This document shows positions 5,603 to 9,270 of a DNA stretch of 9,270 nucleotides, piece after piece. Within the stretch, counting starts at the first letter, position 1, and every line of letters starts with the position of its first letter. Both the position numbers and the translations under genes were made by a program. The stretch spans positions 1 through 9,270 of the forward strand of contig JAHFHI010000027.1 in NCBI GenBank assembly GCA_023246995.1, written 5' to 3'. Origin of the DNA: Candidatus Omnitrophota bacterium. Lineage in GTDB: Bacteria; Omnitrophota; Omnitrophia; Omnitrophales; Aquincolibacteriaceae. The notes beneath the pieces are model-generated. The model was given only the letters and a program-made list of their open reading frames with translations. It was not told where the DNA came from and did not search any database.

Positions 5603-8600
5603 TCAAGCGGAAGCCTGAATCAGGCGCTGGGCGGCCAGATGCCGGAGATAAGCGCCGACCTTCGAGAGCATAAAAGCCCTTGCGCCGCGCTCGAGGAACC
5701 GGGCCCCGGGGAAGATATCCGGAAGCGCCTTGAGGGCGCTCGCGTACCGTACCCGGGCATCGTCGATGCCGCGCGTCAAACGTGCCGCCCGGATCAAGGA
5801 AAGCACCATCGAGGTCAGCCCGAGCGCGTCCGCGTCGTGAATCTCGGAAGGATCCAGCACCAGATTGGCCCCGGGAAGCAGGCGGCCGTTATAGGAAGAC
5901 AAAAGCGTTGCCACCCCGTAGCGGTTCTCGCGCGCGTAACCATTGATCGTCCGCGAGGCCTGTCCGCGTCCGGTTTCGAGCACGGCGATCAACCGCTCGA
6001 GCTCCCCGGCATAGCGGGCGGCCTGGTTTTTCTGAACCGGATCGAGACCGCTGTCCTTTTTAAGAAGCTGATCGCGGATACGGTGAAACGCGCGCTCCCG
6101 GTCGTTTACCACAAACCCGACAAGGGGCGCCTTCAGCCCAAGATATTCCCGGGCATCGTTTAAAACAGTCAAAAGCCAGAAAACCGCGCGGGGGTTTTTC
6201 AGAAACTTCCCCAGCAATTTTTCGTCAAGAAGAACGCTTCCGGGGGATTCCAGTGACGCGACCAGCGCGCTGCGATACTCTTCGCTGAAATCAAAAGCCC
6301 GGGCTTCCGGAAAAATCCCCGTAAAAATACCCGGGGCAGACACACGGCCCGCGCCGCCCAAAAACCCCGGCCCGGCAAGGCTTACGCCGATGGCTTCGAG
6401 CGCCTTCGCGGGATAACGTTCATAGAGCGCGTAGGGAATAAGACCCCCATGCCAGGCAAGCCTGTTTTCCTGCGCCGGGCTGAAAACCGGCTTGCCCTCC
6501 TTCCATGAAATTCCGCTCCAGGGGTCCGCCGCCGGAAAATGCCGAACTTCAGAACGCACGCCGCCGCTCGCGGCATCCGGGTTCGCACTCTCGAACTCCC
6601 GCAAAAAAGCGATGAAATCCCGGTAGATTAATTTCGGTCCGTCAAGACGGGCCTCAAGTTCTTCAAGCACCCGGCTTCGAAGCGCGGCCCTTCCGGCAAG
6701 CGTTTCCCCGCTTTTATCCAACCTTGAATCCCTGAAATCAACCCCCACAAGCCATTGCATGGCATAAATCATGGCGGTCCGTTCCTGCACGCCCTGCATG
6801 GCAAACTCGCGCACAAAATCCGCATCCTGAACCATGACCGGCAGGGTGGCTTTAAAAACTTCGATCAAGGCGGTTCGATAAACCGGATCCGGCAGGCCGT
6901 TTTGCCGAAGCTTGTGAATTTCCGAAAGCGCGTCGCTATAACCTTGCCGGGTCAGACTGTGAAAATAATGCCAGAAAACAGAATCTTTCGGCGTGTAGAT
7001 ATCCACAATCTCCCGGTAGGCCCCTTTCTCGGCAAGCTCATGAATCGCGGCCACTTCCTGATCAATCGAAAACTGGACGCGGGCAGCACCTCCGGGCCGA
7101 TGCGCCAGAATCCGTTCGAGTTTCTGAACGGCGGCGGCGATCTGGCTGTTTAAATTCCTCTGAAATTCCTGCTGCTCTTTAAACCGGGAGGCTTCCTCCG
7201 GAAGATGTTCGAGCCATGCCTCGTAAGCGCTTAACGCGGTCTCCTTTGACGGAAAATCTCCCGGCCAGAGACGCGATCCGGAAATATCGCCATGCATTCC
7301 GTAGACGAACCAGAGCAGAAAATTGCTGAATTTCGCCGTAAGCCCGTAGCCTTCGGCTTCACGGGCCAATCCGCCGAGGCCTTCAAGCGGCCCGGCGCTT
7401 CCAAATGCCTTTTCCATCGCATGCTCCCAGGCGCGGTTAATCAGATCGTCAAGATAAGAAGAAACCGGTCCGAGATCTTTAAGCTTCACAAGGTCCCCCG
7501 CTTGAAGACGCCCCTGACTGATCAGCGCCCAATATTTCTCGATCAGAAAGGTGTCTCCAAAGGAATCCTTGCGCCAAAGCCCGTTACGAATCTCATGATC
7601 GACCTGCCGGAGCGCTTCCGGATCCCCCTTTTGAAAAGCATCCAGCACCTCCGGCGGCGACAACAAACCCCGGGGCCGGAGATTTCCGCCGTCAGGATCG
7701 CCGACAGCGCTTCTGACTTCGGAGCGTTTTCGGGCTAATGGCTGCTCGCCTTGCTGCGTTTCAATTTCGATTTCAAATCCGGAGGGTTTCTTGGGCGCTG
7801 CTGAAATTTCACGAATTCCAAGCGCCTCAAGCCGGCCCCCGGGCCTTGCCAAAAAACGGATCCGGCCGGCCTCCTCCGGGTCGGCGCGGAATTCGAATCC
7901 GTATCCCGCCCGTGAAGACGCGTAACGGCTTTTGGAAAATGCCTCGAGCGCGGATCGGCTTCCCCCGGCACGATTCAGAATCACCCTAAGTTCCTGATCC
8001 AGGAGCCATAAAATCCCTGTTTCTCCGAAGAGTTCACGCCTCTGGCGAATTCCGTGAGAGGCCATGGCACTTTCCAATCCGGAGCGCAGCCAGAGCGGGG
8101 CCCTGTAAAACATGGTTTTCAGATAAGTCTCGCGGCCCTCGACATGCTTGATGGCCGGGGCCACGAGCGCGTAGGCATACGACCTCTTTTCAAAAAAATC
8201 CCGGAAAGCGCCCGCATGAAAACCTCCGGTCACGATCACCGAGACGCGCGCTTTCCTGGCCGCAATCAGACGCTCGGTTTTCTCAAGCATCCAGAGATCG
8301 CGCTCATGCACAAGAGCGTAAAAATCCAAAGCCCGGCCAAAGAGCCCTCTGATTTCTTCCGTGTGTTCAAAGGACAAATTCTTAACGCGGCCCGGGCGAT
8401 TGACCCGAAGGGCTTCGGCGGCAACCGCTTCCGGAGAAAATGAGGACGGCCGGAGCCGCAGCGCTTCATACTCCTCGGGCGTAAGCTCAAGGGCAAAAAG
8501 TTTTTTAAGAAAGCTCCTTTTCCGAAGGAGCTTCACCACTTTTTGTTCCACGGAATTCCGGGTGAGGCGCACGGCCACGAGGTCCGAGAGTTTCTCCATT

Positions 8601-9112
8601 TCATGGACCAGAGCAGTGCTGTCGATTTCACTTTCCCATAAACGGCCGCTCACTGCCTCGGCAAGACCCTCGGAGACGTCTTTTAGCCCGGGATCCGCGG
8701 GACTCACAAAACCGAGGGTGCTCTCCATATCCAGAACAAGGTCTTGATCGTCAAAACGGACCCTTCCGCGGGCTTGGCCCTGATCTTCAATCCATGCGCG
8801 GAAGGCCGTGTCGCGAAAACCCTTTTGGGTGAGCAGGACATCCATTTTTTCAACTCCGGCAGTGAGCGCTCCGGACGGCTCCCGCCCGGACCTCTTTTCA
8901 AGACACGCCAGGCGCGCGAGCATCGGCCACTCAAGCTGCGCACCCGGTTCGAGAAGATCAAGCCCAAGGCGCTTTTGCGCCTGAAGGCGCAGGAACCGGG
9001 CCCACGCGCTTATCCCCGAACGCGCGGAATCAAAAGCCTCGCGGCGCTTTAAAAAATCCCGAAGCTCGGGATTTAAATATGCCGGGATAAGCCGCCCGAT
9101 CTGCATGTCCAT
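5603..9112 (-). CDS. Very large protein of unknown function, probably modular and probably missing its N-terminus
   Basis: An open frame of 1169 residues; I cannot assign a known function. No signal peptide, transmembrane segment or nucleotide-binding motif is visible. It looks mostly helical and charged. Three parts can be drawn. Part A (1-445) includes NPELRDFLKRREAF and, at about 261-322, a helix (FYALVHERDLWMLEKTERLI) followed by a strand VSVIVTGGFHAGAF (291-303) and YAYALVAPAI. This layout resembles the late 'VGxxH..G' element of TraB/ChaN/Tiki-like proteins. Part B (about 480-840) is helical, with paired helices such as LLSPPEVLDAFQKGDPEAL. Part C (about 860-1169) contains AREYLGLKAPLVGFVVNDRE and YGVATLLSSYNGRLLPGA. 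Hydrophilic linkers at about 445-480 and 840-860 each contain RSEVR. The ATG at 9110-9112 (or 9104-9106) has no good Shine-Dalgarno. The frame stays open upstream past the A7 run, so the gene probably starts outside the window (see the frame at 9118-9270). The stop lies 100 bases before the synthetase ATG. That it is a real gene is near certain; its function is unknown. Confidence 0.9.
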   Translation of the reverse strand: MDMQIGRLIPAYLNPELRDFLKRREAFDSARSGISAWARFLRLQAQKRLGLDLLEPGAQLEWPMLARLACLEKRSGREPSGALTAGVEKMDVLLTQKGFRDTAFRAWIEDQGQARGRVRFDDQDLVLDMESTLGFVSPADPGLKDVSEGLAEAVSGRLWESEIDSTALVHEMEKLSDLVAVRLTRNSVEQKVVKLLRKRSFLKKLFALELTPEEYEALRLRPSSFSPEAVAAEALRVNRPGRVKNLSFEHTEEIRGLFGRALDFYALVHERDLWMLEKTERLIAARKARVSVIVTGGFHAGAFRDFFEKRSYAYALVAPAIKHVEGRETYLKTMFYRAPLWLRSGLESAMASHGIRQRRELFGETGILWLLDQELRVILNRAGGSRSALEAFSKSRYASSRAGYGFEFRADPEEAGRIRFLARPGGRLEALGIREISAAPKKPSGFEIEIETQQGEQPLARKRSEVRSAVGDPDGGNLRPRGLLSPPEVLDAFQKGDPEALRQVDHEIRNGLWRKDSFGDTFLIEKYWALISQGRLQAGDLVKLKDLGPVSSYLDDLINRAWEHAMEKAFGSAGPLEGLGGLAREAEGYGLTAKFSNFLLWFVYGMHGDISGSRLWPGDFPSKETALSAYEAWLEHLPEEASRFKEQQEFQRNLNSQIAAAVQKLERILAHRPGGAARVQFSIDQEVAAIHELAEKGAYREIVDIYTPKDSVFWHYFHSLTRQGYSDALSEIHKLRQNGLPDPVYRTALIEVFKATLPVMVQDADFVREFAMQGVQERTAMIYAMQWLVGVDFRDSRLDKSGETLAGRAALRSRVLEELEARLDGPKLIYRDFIAFLREFESANPDAASGGVRSEVRHFPAADPWSGISWKEGKPVFSPAQENRLAWHGGLIPYALYERYPAKALEAIGVSLAGPGFLGGAGRVSAPGIFTGIFPEARAFDFSEEYRSALVASLESPGSVLLDEKLLGKFLKNPRAVFWLLTVLNDAREYLGLKAPLVGFVVNDRERAFHRIRDQLLKKDSGLDPVQKNQAARYAGELERLIAVLETGRGQASRTINGYARENRYGVATLLSSYNGRLLPGANLVLDPSEIHDADALGLTSMVLSLIRAARLTRGIDDARVRYASALKALPDIFPGARFLERGARAFMLSKVGAYLRHLAAQRLIQASA
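6542..6556 (-). repeat. Second RSEVR linker motif of the large protein
   Basis: Codons CGT TCT GAA GTT CGG encode residues 853-857. They lie in a hydrophilic, Ala/Gly/Asp-rich linker between a helical middle part and the C-terminal part. Four of the five codons differ from the other copy at 7712-7726, so this is peptide-level similarity and not a recent DNA duplication. Confidence 0.45.
7712..7726 (-). repeat. First RSEVR linker motif of the large protein
   Basis: Codons CGC TCC GAA GTC AGA encode residues 463-467, preceded by QQGEQPLARK and followed by SAVGDPDGGN. The surrounding stretch (about 445-480) is polar and Gly/Pro-rich, like a flexible linker between folded parts. A shared pentapeptide in a protein this long can arise by chance, so the repeat is suggestive only. 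Confidence 0.45.
8511..8533 (-). repeat. Perfect 9-bp inverted repeat inside the large gene
   Basis: AAGCTCCTT (8511-8519) and AAGGAGCTT (8525-8533) are perfect reverse complements around a five-base loop. In the minus-strand mRNA this would fold into a stem-loop within codons 194-201 (KLLRKRSF). An A-rich stretch follows it rather than a U run, so it does not look like a terminator for the gene. On the plus strand a short T run appears ten bases later, but no gene lies there to terminate. Confidence 0.6.
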
Positions 9113-9117
9113 GTCGG

Positions 9118-9270
9118 CTAGAAACCTGCCGGATTTTTTTGCCTGCTCAAGACATCCCGGAAAATTTCGACATTGCCCAAATAGACGCGGAGATTTTCGA
9201 TGCCGTAGGCGGGCACCTCCGGCCGTTCGGCAAGAAAAAGCTCCGGACCTTTCAGTAGCCCGCCCCGGGC
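9118..9270 (-). CDS. 3' end of a frame entering from the right edge; probably the N-terminal part of the large protein
   Basis: Fifty codons are open from the window edge to TAG at 9118-9120. The translation (…LLKGPELFLAERPEV, PAYGIENLRVYLGNVEIFRD, VLSRQKNPAGF) looks like genuine protein, with sensible codon use. The frame of the 1169-residue protein gives an Arg/Cys-rich, unnatural translation over the same bases up to the A7 run at 9134-9140. A -1 shift at that run would join the two as …FRDVLSRQK, then SGRFLADMDMQIGRL, with no stop. The family layout I recall from Omnitrophota-like proteins has a 'YGIED..LY..N...FR' stretch followed by 'NPEL..F...R..F', which fits both halves. Alternatively it is a separate gene ending five bases before the next ATG, with translational coupling. 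I favour one interrupted gene. Confidence 0.7.
   Translation of the reverse strand, partial: ARGGLLKGPELFLAERPEVPAYGIENLRVYLGNVEIFRDVLSRQKNPAGF
9133..9140 (-). other. A7 slippery tract at the junction of the two frames
   Basis: The minus strand reads CAA AAA AAT in the incoming frame, i.e. A AAA AAT, which fits the X XXY YYZ pattern for -1 ribosomal slippage and is also prone to transcriptional slippage. After a -1 step the next codons are TCC GGC AGG TTT CTA GCC GAC ATG, running straight into the large protein. Without a shift, TAG follows four codons later. Only a weak 4-bp stem (CGGC…GCCG) lies just downstream, and no clear stimulatory Shine-Dalgarno is placed upstream. Homopolymer miscalling is an equally simple cause. 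Confidence 0.5.

Noticed and set aside
5639..6163. A 174-codon open frame on the plus strand
   Set aside because: It is antisense to the C-terminal part of the large protein, with no ribosome binding site or family features of note.

Overview
The window reads as a compact, GC-rich bacterial chromosome segment with every supported gene on the minus strand, so transcription runs from high to low coordinates. Its phylum cannot be proved from the sequence. A Gld-type ABC transporter next to a DUF4340 gene, together with a very large lineage-restricted protein, reminds me of Candidatus Omnitrophota or a relative in the PVC group. That assignment is a recollection, not a search result.

Upstream block (about 5603-9270). 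A 1169-residue reading frame of unknown function fills 3.5 kb. A second open frame enters from the right edge and ends at a TAG at 9118-9120, just before the ATG of the large frame. The two are probably one gene: they meet at a run of seven A (9134-9140 on the minus strand), and a -1 shift there yields a continuous, natural-looking protein. The cause may be programmed slippage, a homopolymer error or a real mutation. The large protein seems to have three parts, separated by hydrophilic linkers that each contain the pentapeptide RSEVR. Its first part has a Val-rich strand ending in TGGFHAG, resembling a late element of TraB/ChaN/Tiki-like proteins.

Spacer (5503-5602). This 100-base gap is the only real intergenic space. 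It holds a good sigma-70-type promoter (TTGACT, 17 bases, TAGAAT with an extended -10 TG) firing toward the tyrosyl-tRNA synthetase gene. The predicted leader of about 30 bases leaves no room for a T-box.

Operon block (1-5502). Five genes follow, overlapping or nearly touching: tyrosyl-tRNA synthetase (KMSKS type), ABC ATPase, ABC-2 permease, GldG-like auxiliary membrane protein, and a DUF4340 membrane-anchored protein. A sixth gene, cut by the left edge, is the start of a YggS/PLPBP-family pyridoxal-phosphate protein. The junctions (26-base overlap, ATGA, 2-base gap, TTGA, TGATG) imply one co-transcribed, translationally coupled unit. The four middle genes most likely form one envelope-associated ABC system of unknown substrate. 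The two flanking genes are housekeeping functions.

No tRNA, rRNA, CRISPR array, insertion sequence or convincing terminator was seen. The long plus-strand open frames are shadows of the minus-strand genes.
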